A DNA stretch of 64,000 nt, from contig JBEWZL010000027.1 of NCBI GenBank assembly GCA_045837725.1, positions 1-64,000 of the forward strand, given 5' to 3'. Every line of letters begins with the position of its first letter. Position 1 is the first letter of the stretch. The notes below the pieces were generated by a model. It had not been told where the DNA came from and made no database searches. It worked only from the letters and a program-made list of their open reading frames with translations. The translations under genes and the position numbers were made by a program. Positions 11,651 through 22,002 of the stretch are shown in pieces. This DNA comes from Vermamoeba vermiformis. Its lineage: Eukaryota > Tubulinea > Echinamoebida.

Positions 11651-13300
11651 ATGTCACAAGTATCAATTGACATTCTACCGGAAGACGTATGGCCAGCGAT
11701 TGTTGGGTTTATGGATGACAAATCAAAACGGCAGATGCGGTTGGCCAACACAAAATGGTTTAATTATATTAAATACAACAAATTTACATTATATTTCACC
11801 AAATACGAGCAGCTACCAGCAATTACAGAGCGATTATCAAAATATTCGTGGCCGATCGAACTTACTTTCGATAAAATACAAATAACTGACATGCAAAATG
11901 TTACTAAATATTTATGCAAGCTTACAAACCTCACGAAAATGCACGAGAACAAGTATGCAAATAATTGTATCAGTAGCAACGTAGATCATTGGATGCAGCT
12001 CACAACTTTGACCAATATTGAAAACTGGAGGTTTCAATTTGACAAGTTACCGCTTGAATTATGGAAACACTTCACAAAAATAACAAATTGGACTGTTATG
12101 GGCCATAGAACGGAAGAAGTTGCGCCGATCTTGAAACGGATGGTGAATCTCGAGTGGCTTTTTTACAATTGTAATTCTGTGGCGCCTCCGTTCGTATATT
12201 TAAGTCACCCCGAGAAATTGACCTCGTTGCGGATGTTTTTGAAGAACGGAATGGAAGATTATAAGCAGGAATGGAGTAAATTAACGAACCTTAAAGATCT
12301 GACTTGTCTTGGAAATTCAGGCGTTCAAGCGGATATAGTAGACTTGTCATATTTAACAGCGTTAGAAAAATTCGCGGCCCTTAATATTTATTCAAGTCCG
12401 TCTTTCGAAACAAATACGAATCTGACTTCCTTGTGGCTAACTTGCAATAACTGGTCACCCAGCCACTTACAAACAATAACAAAATTAAAGAAGCTACAAC
12501 ACATATCAATCAATCATAACGCAGCCGAGCAATGCAATTTATTCGCTGGATTGGATCACATCCGAAGACTTGCTTTGAACTCAAACTCATTCGATGACGA
12601 AGCTGCAGCATCGTTACTTTGCATTACGAATTTGACAAATTTGGAAGGATTGGAGTTAGAATGTTCAGTCAGCGATTTTGGCTATTTATCTCAACTTTAT
12701 CAGCTGAAGAATTTAAAAATCAGATCTGCACCTGGAGATATCAAGAATTTAGAGTACATCAGTACGTTAACTGCATTAACGCAACTTGACTTGTTATTAT
12801 GGGCCGACACAAAATTTTCAGCAGACATAGTATCGAATTTAACGAACTTAATAATTTTCCGATCGGTAATGCCGGCGGATGCGATGGATGAACTAAAATA
12901 TTTAACGAATTTGGAGCACTTACAAGTACCACCATTTATTCAACACTACGATTTTCTAAGTCATCTAACAAAATTGACTTGCTTGTCGGCGGATTATAGA
13001 TCTCGCCAACCAAACGATACAAACGAATCATTTTGGAGAAATTTGGTACAATTGACTAATATGCAAGAGATGTATATTGCTATAGACAACGATGCAAGAA
13101 TTAACGAATTAACTGCCTTCAAAAAATTGACGACGCTATCGATCAATGCAGCGCCACGAGAATTTACTGGAATTCATTTTACCGCATTGCAGTCATTACA
13201 AACACTCGTATTTCGTGGCGAAAAATCTCAGTTGATGTACCAAGACTTCAACGAACTTTTGCAACGGATGCCGAATTTGTACTATTACCATGCTTATTAG
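11651..13300 (+). CDS. intronless F-box / leucine-rich-repeat protein
   Basis: A single exon of 549 residues. An F-box-like start (IDILPEDVWPAIVGFMDD, then LANTKWFNYIKY) is followed by about 16 degenerate LRRs of the form LTNLxxL (LTNLKDLTCLG, LTNLEGLELE, LTALTQLDLL, LTNLEHLQVP, LTNMQEMYIA). It is a probable SCF substrate receptor. It lacks introns although its divergent F-box/LRR neighbour has five, so the two are not simple recent duplicates; one may derive from a processed copy. Confidence 0.8.
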   Translation: MSQVSIDILPEDVWPAIVGFMDDKSKRQMRLANTKWFNYIKYNKFTLYFTKYEQLPAITERLSKYSWPIELTFDKIQITDMQNVTKYLCKLTNLTKMHENKYANNCISSNVDHWMQLTTLTNIENWRFQFDKLPLELWKHFTKITNWTVMGHRTEEVAPILKRMVNLEWLFYNCNSVAPPFVYLSHPEKLTSLRMFLKNGMEDYKQEWSKLTNLKDLTCLGNSGVQADIVDLSYLTALEKFAALNIYSSPSFETNTNLTSLWLTCNNWSPSHLQTITKLKKLQHISINHNAAEQCNLFAGLDHIRRLALNSNSFDDEAAASLLCITNLTNLEGLELECSVSDFGYLSQLYQLKNLKIRSAPGDIKNLEYISTLTALTQLDLLLWADTKFSADIVSNLTNLIIFRSVMPADAMDELKYLTNLEHLQVPPFIQHYDFLSHLTKLTCLSADYRSRQPNDTNESFWRNLVQLTNMQEMYIAIDNDARINELTAFKKLTTLSINAAPREFTGIHFTALQSLQTLVFRGEKSQLMYQDFNELLQRMPNLYYYHAY

Positions 13301-13399
13301 TAAAGTAAATTCTACTAATTTTAGATTGCTCGCAATAAAATTGTTAAACACACTAAGGCTGAAATTTATCGCTAAAAGAAATTATTATATTTAATAAAT

Positions 13400-13440
13400 C
13401 GGAGAATACGATGCGCATACATAGCGCGAATCATTCTCCG
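13400..13440. repeat. imperfect hairpin in 3' region
   Basis: Arms 13400-13416 and 13424-13440 pair over 8 outer bases (CGGAGAAT/ATTCTCCG) and 4 inner bases (GCGC), with a small internal bulge and a 7-base loop. AATAAA-type sequences lie on both sides. It sits between the convergent 3' ends of the F-box/LRR and ankyrin-type genes and could be a 3' processing or stability element. Confidence 0.4.
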
Positions 13441-13520
13441 TACAATAAATCGCTCACTGCAATTCGATACTGATAGTCGGCATTGCTATCAATATTCTAG
13501 GTTCGACGCTTTTCCTTCAT

Positions 13521-15257
13521 CTACTTGTTCGTTATTTCTTGAGCTGGATAATGCTTCCTTGCCCACGCAATGAAACGATCACGATCGTTGAATCTAGGCT
13601 TAAAATCGCGTGCACACCAATTAGCTCCGAGAGAAAATGTCAGTAAAGATCGTAATTTAAATTTTTGAAAATGAAATTTACCTCCGTTCTTGATCGCGTA
13701 TATTGCGCTAGCAATATTGTCATAAAGCATTGCATCGTAAACAACAGAGTTTCCAAAAGGACCTGTTTAAATCTCATGTGAGGATGTCTTATCTTACTTC
13801 CTGCAATTTGGCTTACATCCGTGTTCATGTGCGTACTGCAACATGTCAACGTGTCTCACAAGATCTTTCATGGCTCCCTTCGGCCAAGGACCTGTCATAT
13901 CTTATTAATAAGCATAATAAGAAAGATCACTGCAAGCACTAACATCCGTGTTCGTGGCCAAACTTCATTAGTTCAAAGTGCTCCTTAGCGATTGCAATCT
14001 TCATGAATTTGTGCCCTAATTTAACTGCGTAGAACTGTTAAACTGTCTATCAATAGGCATCCCTTACGTCCGCAATCCAAAGCAAACTGAGCGACTTCCA
14101 ATGCACCACTTTCCGCTGCAACGTCCGTCACCGAAGGGAGCAACGGACAGCCGTATTTGAACGCAAGTTTCAAGCCTTCAATTTCACATGCCCGTGTCAA
14201 TGCATGGCACACTTGTTTCGACTTGACCCTGGATGATGTCCACGTGAAGCCCTTTGACAGCAAGTACTTGATGGCTTGTTCGTCGCGCTCAAATGCCGCG
14301 GTCTCGAGAATGGACTCGGGTACATGGGCACCGTTCTCAACAGCGTAGACGAGGCACTCAAAGTTGTGAGAGTAAAGTGCACTGATGGTTGTAGCGTCGC
14401 TGAATTGACAACCGTTCTCGTGTGCGTACTTCAAGCATTGGATTGCGCCACGAATCGCTGCTGCATCGCATACTTCACTGGTCCACGAGCAGCCATTCTC
14501 GTGTGCATATTGAAGGCACGAGAGTTGATTGCAACAAGCAGCAGCGAGGCATATCTGTGCGTCCCAACCAAGCCCTGTTAACGAAACAACACGTCAATAA
14601 AAGCGAACGTTACACCGTCATGTTCGTACCTTGTTCATGAACATACTTGAGACACTCAATGCTCGACATTGCTGCATTGACGCATGTTTTTGAGCTCCAA
14701 GGACCGCCGTTCTCGTGGATGTACTTGAGTCGTTCGAGTGAGCCACTCACTGCTGCTGTTTCGGAAGCAATCCTATTCCACGGACACCCGTTCTCGTGCA
14801 GGTAGATCATGCACTCGGTGCTTTTCAACGACGCAATGGCCATCGTTGTTTCGTCCCACTCGCCTGAAGGAACATTAGTACTGAGACTAATCAAGACTCG
14901 TTTTTTTCTAAGGTTACAATAGCACTTACAACCGCATTGACGAGCATACTTCAAGCAATCAAGATGCGCTCCATATGCAGCATTGTCCATCGTGTCCTTG
15001 TCCATCCAATAGCCCCGTTCAATCGCTTCTTTGAGAAGTGACAACCATCCATTCAGCGCCAAATAGCTGCATACCTCTTCTTGACTACACTTTCGAACAA
15101 TGTTGCGTTCTTTTATCTTGACCAATCGTGTGTTACAAGCACGTTGAAGCTCTTTGAGACGCAAGCGAGATTGAGAAGAGGAATGAGATGTTCGGATCTG
15201 ATCACTGCTTCTTTTCTGAGGTACCTCGGGCATAGAACGTCCATAATTACGTCCCAT
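13521..15257 (-). CDS. ankyrin-type repeat protein (ENGCPW repeats)
   Basis: At least seven exons on the minus strand, from about ATG 15257 (MGRNYG) to a stop at 13521; an upstream coding exon is possible. The protein is a string of about 28-33-residue repeats with the core LxYxHENGCPW (YLHENGCPW, YIHENGGPW, YAHENGCSW, YAHENGCQF, YAHEHGC). This repeat type is common in amoebae, oomycetes and giant viruses. Introns at about 14880-14930, 14580-14630, 14020-14060, 13877-13945, 13757-13812 and 13630-13681 often fall at the glycine of an HGC/QGC motif. It probably scaffolds protein contacts. Several donors are non-consensus (GTTAGT), so exon ends in the 13.6-14.1 kb part are less sure. Confidence 0.65.
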
Positions 15258-16002
15258 ACATCTCCGAGTATCGTCTGTAATAGTTAGTAGTTGTTCTCGA
15301 GACCGCGTAACTGGATGTAACGGCGAAAATAAAACTTTCGATTTGATTTCAAGCTGAATTGCCAACAAATATAAGGTTGGATGATTGAATATAATAGTAT
15401 TGTATTAATGTAACTCTGAAGATTTATTCTCAGCTCTTAGGTTCTTGTAGTCAGTACGTACCAAATCCGTGTTAGTCTCCATTATTTAAGTTGATCCTGT
15501 CGGCTTGGCTACTAACAAATAGTACTTCTTAAAGTAATCTTCGTAAGCTTAGCTTGACTCGTGGTGTTCAAACGAAGTGGAGACAGAAAAATGGCTAAAT
15601 TTTTAGCGCCACTTTTTGGACTTGTACAACATCCTGTATTTTAAAAATATTAATATTATATTACATTCATATTGGAACTTTGCGATTTGGTTGAAATAAG
15701 GGTTATTATTGACCCAGAAATAAGCGTATTTCCAAAAAGTAATCGAAGAAAGAAATTATCGGTTTGATCCGTACGTCGTTAACTAGGTAATCTCATGGAA
15801 CATCGCCTTATTTAATCGACCTTGATGCTAAGCGCATGGCTTAAGATCACCTGATCCACGGCGCTGAAAATTCCTGCCTGCCTGTCACTTTTCGCCGCGC
15901 GTGTAACAGAAATTGCCTGCTGAACACAATTATTAGAAAATCAATAGGCATATAATTCACCAGCACAAGGCAAGCTAGATTTATTGTATTAATAAACTGG
16001 CA
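15258..16002. other. intergenic, divergent promoters
   Basis: About 745 bases between the ankyrin-type gene and the SH3b gene. An acceptor-like CTAACTATTACAG (minus strand, near 15280) suggests a 5' leader exon of the ankyrin-type gene. Nothing else is supported. Confidence 0.4.
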
Positions 16003-17417
16003 ATGACTCGTGTTCGGTTATTCATTACCTTGATGCTGCTGCTGTGCATCTGCGCTGCGTATAGTCAATTCGTATGCGTCAGTGGCGTTAGTAATTGCTT
16101 AAATATACGAGAGGGCCCGAGCAATCGCGCACGAGTGGTAACTTGCGCCAACTTAGGAACCAGATTGGAAGATCTCAGCACGCTGATTGTGGATGATGGA
16201 ATAACCTGGAGAAATATAAGGTAAAATATATTAGTACATCAGGAACAATAAGGCAATTTAGATTTGCTTCGTTCGAGTGAAAAACAAATAATTATTAATT
16301 ATTTGAATGTTGACGTCAATTTCAACGTTTAATAGTATCGTTTTTCTCAGATAATATTCAATTAATAATTTTATTTGAATATTTATATTGCCTTAATAAT
16401 CGATAAGAAGCGATAGCATTTTTTTTGGATTTTGATCGCGGTGGATCTAATTCTCTCTGCTAGATATAATGGACAAGTTGGTTGGGCAGCCAATTTTTAC
16501 CTTAGTCCTTGTGCGACGGCTGGTAATGAGGCTAATTGGACCGTGCTCGCTATTCCATTGACTTCAGATCAACTCAGATGGCTCAATTATACCGCTGTTA
16601 ACGTCGTACCTCGCTTAAAAAGCTACTACAATAATGACGCAGAGCTGGCATTAAATAATACGGCCTATGTTGCTTGGTGGTCCTTGAAGGTAAACAATTA
16701 ATTCTAATTTTTCTGATTGTACGGCTTTAACAAATTAATGCTACGTCAATTCAAGCGTTTTATTATATTGATATATATAAAGTATATTTTGAGTCGTTCA
16801 CATTTTTTGAGCAACAAATTTTTTAACAAGATCTGTTGTAGGAAGGGATCTTCGACACAACGAATCCGTTACGCCATTCAGTCTGCGAGCCGAATTCAGT
16901 CGTAATATCAGATGACTGGGCAGCTACTTGTTCAAGCCCTCGGTTTGGAGCTTGGCGAGTTGGTCTGGCCGGCGTTCAAGCTCCTCGAAATGACGAGGCT
17001 GCAGCACGCAGAACCGATGCCTTGGGCGACACCGCAGTCAAAATGTATCCTGAACTCACTGGCAGAATATTATCTGCATTCGCTACTGAAGCTGGATTAG
17101 CTGGGGCTGCAAGTTCTATTCAAAGCTCAAAAGGAATGGTGCGTGCTTCGTGGCTGCTTCGCGTACCAGGAGTAGGATTTGCCGAACAAGCACCATTCGT
17201 GGCGTTGTTTTGCGTTAATTCAAACACCGTTCACTCGGTAAGCTAAAAAATTAGCGAAGTTTATACCGCATCCGATCTGACTGAAATGATTTAGAGTTGC
17301 TATTCTCGGGCTTGGTACCCATCACTCGCGTACGCTCCAACCGCACAGTCGGTTAGACAAGCAATTGAAGACGTTAGAACCATTTTGAAGGCCTTGGTTG
17401 ATGCATCAAAGTCTTAG
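16003..17417 (+). CDS. secreted bacterial-type SH3 (SH3b) protein
   Basis: Four exons (16003-16220, 16464-16689, 16842-17237, 17295-17417) encode 320 residues in phase. A signal peptide (LFITLMLLLCICAAYS) leads into an SH3b domain (LNIREGPSNRARVV, then DGITWRNIRYNGQVGWAANFYLS). SH3b domains bind bacterial cell walls. The remaining 240 residues, with several Cys and an Ala/Arg-rich part (VGLAGVQAPRNDEAAARR), match no fold I know. The protein may act on bacterial prey in the phagosome or outside; that is inference. Intron 1 ends close to the conserved VGW loop. Confidence 0.75.
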
Positions 17418-17560
17418 TCGCGTACTGAGGACTTGATCTGAAATCAGTAAAATGTATTATAGTTGAAAAGTGTTTATCAATGCTTACAATATCGCGGAAA
17501 ATATGCTATATAATAATATTACTTTAGTCTATAGTACACGAGGGCGATCCAAGAGACGTA

Positions 17561-18656
17561 TTAAAGAAGATTGCATGATCTACGTCTGTTTGCCTTCTTA
17601 GGCTGTTGAGGATCGTTCTTACGAATATCTTTATAGAAAATTAGTCGATGATTCGATCAAAATAAGCCAAGGTAAGTTCCAGGTAGAAAACGTACCGCGA
17701 ATGAGCGTAATGAAAACCTCCTCTATATTAGTGTTCGACTTTGCAGAGGTTTCAACAAAAGGAATATTCCATGCATTTGCAATAGCCTCGCCTTCCTGAT
17801 AACCAGCAACTCGTTAGATCGCGTTTTTTGTAACGAAATTTCCGCTTACCTCGGTTGTTACTTGTCGTGGTAAATCGATTTTGTTACCAACTAGAATCAT
17901 AGGAAATGATTCTTTTTCTTTTGTTTGCAAAATTGCGGAGTGGAATTCATTCAGTACTAGATTTGTAACGGAATTATTTCAGAATTGATTAAAATCGAAC
18001 TTAATACTTACGATTAAGAGTCTTCTTGTCAGTAACACTGAATACGAGAACGAAACCATCGCCGGCCACTAAATGTTGATCGATGAGACCGCGGAACTCT
18101 TCTTGACCTACGATAAAATCAAATTAGTTACTGCATTAATTAAACAATAAATCAGTGCTATTAGTGATACTATGCGCAAAGTCCGGCTAATGAATGAAGG
18201 TGGAGTGCTTACCAGCAGTGTCCAAGATTTCGAGAATAACGAACCTTGCGTCGACATTCAGCTGCTTTCGATAATTGTTCTCTGTATCGTCATATTAAAC
18301 GGCATATCTTTATTAACGTTATTTTCAAGCGTACCAATTCTGTAAGATAAAATTTATCAGATCACCGACACTGAACGAGACTTTATTAGTGACTTACGTT
18401 GGGTCATAACCAGGCATAAATTGCTTCATACAAAACTAAACAAAATCATGTCAGTCACGCATATCCGAGCCCTCATTCAGCTGTCGATACTTCAAGAACC
18501 AAATCTACAGCCGGTACAATAATTAAATAATAATATCGATAGTCTCGAGCAAACGTGACATTATGAAAAATATATATATGTGCTTACTTGAATAGTAATG
18601 CAGGATTTGCCGACACCTCCGTCACCAAAGAGTACGATCTTGTACTTGTCCGCCAT
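17561..18656 (-). CDS. Ras-family small GTPase
   Basis: Eight exons, including a 5-nt microexon at 18335-18339, give about 185 residues. All G motifs are present: P-loop GDGGVGKS (residues 11-18), switch I YDPTIENNY, DTAGQEEF, NKID and TSAK. It ends in CNLL, a CAAX box whose final Leu favours geranylgeranylation. The Ras position 11 is Asp instead of Ala, and the switch II sequence RGLIDQHLVAGDG differs from classical Ras, so it is a divergent Ras/Rap-type switch on membranes. The microexon supplies the Ile and part of the Glu of the effector loop, so skipping it would shift the frame and destroy the protein. Confidence 0.92.
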
Positions 18657-18973
18657 TGCGTCTGCCTGTTTAATGGGATATTATATTTTGCCTGTGGTGT
18701 TGTCCGTCAAACATTAAGCTATAAATACACTAAGTTGATTCTTGACCTATTCTGGACCTAAGACAAAAAGAGACGAAACACGTGATTTCATTCTTGTCTA
18801 TTTCTGCTGCTCGGGCCCGAAAAAAAGTCGCTTGCGGGAATTAGATATATATAGTGCTGCTACTTGTGTATGATTATTAAAGAAATAAGTGCCCACCTAG
18901 TGCGATGCGAAAATGAGTTTTTTAGATTCGGATCGCGTGCTATCTACAAGTAAAGTTTGAAATGTTAAACATC
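18657..18973. other. intergenic between Ras and PEX14
   Basis: 317 bases holding the Ras promoter and the PEX14 3' end. A TATATATAG run lies near 18845. No other gene is seen. Confidence 0.4.
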
Positions 18974-21802
18974 TTATTCAGACTTGGGCTCGTCTTCTTG
19001 GGTACCAGTGGCAGCCTGCTTACGTTCCCAAGGCTAAAAAACACGTTAGTTCCCGAAACAGAATCAGATCGAGGCACGCAGTTCTTACCTTTGGCTTCTT
19101 GCTCAATTCACCCTGAACGTCGAAAGGCTTCTCAGGGTCTTCAGGCTTGTCAACAATATCCGTGCGGACATTAGGAGGAGTCTGGCCGTTTTGAACCATC
19201 TTCACAATATCCATGAAGTTTTGCGAGTAAGGAATGTTTTCAGATCCATCTAGAATAATTGAAACATTTAGTCTCCTTCGTTTATTTACATTAGTATGGT
19301 AGTATTGGGGTGATATATTATATGATATGGTGATACACAGATTTGGAAATAAAGTTCCGATTAGATCTGATCTAAATATCATATTGCATTTGTTTATAGC
19401 CGTCATAAGTACCTGAACTAGTGAAGTTGTTCATATGATTGCCATTGTTCTCGCTATCGTTCAAATTGCTGTTGCTGTTGTTATTGTTGGTGTTCAATGG
19501 GCTGCTCGATGATGGGCTTCCGTTGCTGGATGTGGGTCCAGATCCGTTTTGTTGAGCAGTGCTAGCGTTATTTCCTGAAGTACCCGTTCGTTGCCACTCA
19601 GGGATGGAGGGACCAGTAGAGTTCGTGAGCCAGTCAGGCAATCTCTTTTTATCTGCGTTGGCATTAGCGTTAGGAACAGGCACGGGTGCGCTGCTGCTCT
19701 GTGTTGCACGGAAGTCGAAGATGAGTTTCTCAACCAGGGCATTGTGGGCTCTTTAGCGGCACCAGTGTTGCCTCCAGGTCCGACGTTCGATGATCCATAT
19801 CGATATTGGTCGTACTTGTCTTTGCCGTTAGTGCTCGATCGGTGAAGTTGTTGCTTGAGTCCGTTCATTTCTGATTTGATATCGCCATATTCGTCCAAAA
19901 ATTCAGAGTGGAATTCCTGCACTGAAACTGATGGCAGCATTTTCTATACAAAAAACAAAATATTAAAACTTGGAACTAGATCTCCTTCGGAATCGAATTA
20001 AAAAACAATATAGAGCTATGGGCATATAATAGTTCGTAATTATTAATATATATAAAGAATGCTTTCAGACCAAAAGTTTGAATAGCAAGTTTTAAACGTA
20101 CCTTGATGTAATCAATGTCTCGTCGCAGATCTGACACTTTAGCGCTCTCTTGTCGCTTTTGAAGCTCCATAACTCGCTTCTTATTCTCTTCATTCTCAAC
20201 AGATGTCTCCAAATAAGTCTTCAACACATCCATCGCATCTGGCGCGAGCGATAAAATTAGATTTTGTTCGCTAATTAAAATTTGTATAATAAATATATTT
20301 ACCCTTAACGTCCTTCTCTTGGCTGTTAATCTTTTCAACGACAAATTCCATATTTTGTTTCAATTTTTCGAGCTGATCTTCCTTGTTGATCTGTGGCTTG
20401 CCAAAGAATCGTCTCCAGAGGCGCTAAACAATGCAACATTATTATCTTCATCGAGTATATAATATTCATTATCAAGACATCGCTATGAGACGCATTTTAT
20501 ACGAGATCTACTTACGCGCAAGAAGTACACGAGAGCGTTGCCAAGACCAGTGCATAATAGAGCTACGAATACAATAGTCTTCCATGGCGTAACGACTTGG
20601 ATCTGTTGTGGAGGAGGTGGTGGCAATTGAGGTGGAGGAGCTATTATTAAAAAAAAACGACTTAGAAGTAGCGAGTTACAACTTATTTTATTTTTTTTTT
20701 TTTTTTTTTCCTTGTTTTTTTTTTTTTTTTTTTTCTTTAATTTGTTTCGTTACAAAAGCGGATCTGACGCAAAAAAAATTATTGAAACAAATAAGACTTA
20801 CCGTATGGGCCTGGTTGTTGATATCTAACCATAGTGTTAGGTTGTTGATAGGCTTGTTGTTGGTATTGTTGTTGAGCTACAGGACGAGCGGCTGATTGAG
20901 CTTGACCGCCACGAGAAGCGGCTAGAAAAAATAATTAGAATATTAGTAAATCATCTTTAATCGATAATAATGAGATTATTTATAAGATGGCATTATAATT
21001 TTAATATAGAGGTGATTAATTGATTTGAATTCGAGCGGGAGACGGAAACGAAAAAAAGAACTGCTTCAAAAAAATTGAAGAATTTCCAATTTGCCTTAAA
21101 TAAAGGATATTATTGATATTATTAATAATTAAGGCGGTATTATTATTATTGATAATTAAAGAAAAAGATCTCGTTATCTTTTTTCAACTTACGTGTTTGA
21201 CCGGCTCTAATCATAGCCTCGTCGATTTCCGCGTCAGTAAGGCCTTTAAATTGCAAGAATTTTCGTTTGCGGTCTTCAGGTGAATTGACGACACGCGGAT
21301 TTGTCAAGAAAGGGATCGCGTTGGCGATCAAGTCCTCCCGCAATTGGGCAGGTTGAGCGTCATATTCAGGGGCAGCATATTGTTGAGCGGGAGCTTGTTG
21401 AGCTAAAGGCTTAACCACCGGCAAGCCCTAATGATTTGTCAGCATTTATTGCTCCATCAGCAAAAAAAATACTTAATTTCGAATTTTAATGCGATATTGG
21501 CTTATTTGCACGCGCATAAATTTAATTATATTATCTGTGATATATTTTAATTGGGAAAATAACGTGTTCTTTTCGGGATGTGGCATATTTACCTCTTTAG
21601 TTTTCAATCCAGTTTCAACACTCGATTTTTGTCTTAATTCTTCGCGCCTCTTTTGGACTTGCTCTTTGCGCTTCAATTTTTCGAGCTCAACGCGTCGGCG
21701 CACTTCGGCTTCTTCCTCAGCAGTCAGATTTTCTCCCTGATCTGCATCCCCTTCAGCCGGATTCATATTATTGTTTAACGAATCGTCGTAAGGGTCAGTC
21801 AT
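18974..21802 (-). CDS. PEX14: peroxin-14, peroxisomal docking protein (apparent frameshift)
   Basis: Nine exons from ATG 21802 (MTDPYDDS) to a stop at 18974. In order: an acidic, charged N terminus; the conserved PEX14 N domain (LREDLIANAIPFL, DRKRKFLQFKGLTDAEID), which binds PEX5 WxxxF motifs; a Gln/Pro-rich linker; one membrane segment (TIVFVALLCTGLGNALVYFL); a coiled coil (EDQLEKLKQN to DIDYIK); and a C-terminal tail with KPWERK. In exon 7 the reading frame changes near 19690-19710: sensible coding before and after lies in different frames, so a one-base indel or sequencing error is likely. Intron 3 holds two long T tracts. The gene is head to head with PEX5. Confidence 0.9.
20690..20736. 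repeat. homopolymer tract (T on plus strand) in PEX14 intron 3
   Basis: Two runs of about 20 T separated by a short CCTTG. Read on the gene strand they are poly(A) runs inside an intron. They are the longest homopolymers in the window and a likely site of assembly error. Confidence 0.7.
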
Positions 21803-22002
21803 TTTGGCTGTGCTGTTCGTTAAGTAAAAATGGACGATAAAGACCGAAAAAAACTGTTCGGTAAGCAACAAGATCCCAAGCCAACCTAAAATTGATAAAT
21901 CGTCAAAAAGTGCGACGAGTGGCGTGGGTTCGTGTATTTTACCTCATTACGTAGCGTACAACTACCCCTTTGTATATTTTTGTTTATTAGTATATTTTCA
22001 GA
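21803..22002. promoter_or_regulatory. shared promoter region of PEX14 and PEX5
   Basis: 200 bases between the divergent start codons 21802 (minus) and 22003 (plus). TTTTCAGA directly before the PEX5 ATG resembles an acceptor, so PEX5 may have a 5'-leader intron starting here. Confidence 0.5.

Noticed and set aside
13521-15257. Giant-virus origin of the ENGCPW repeat gene
   Set aside because: This repeat type is also common in amoebae, and the gene carries several introns; no viral neighbours.
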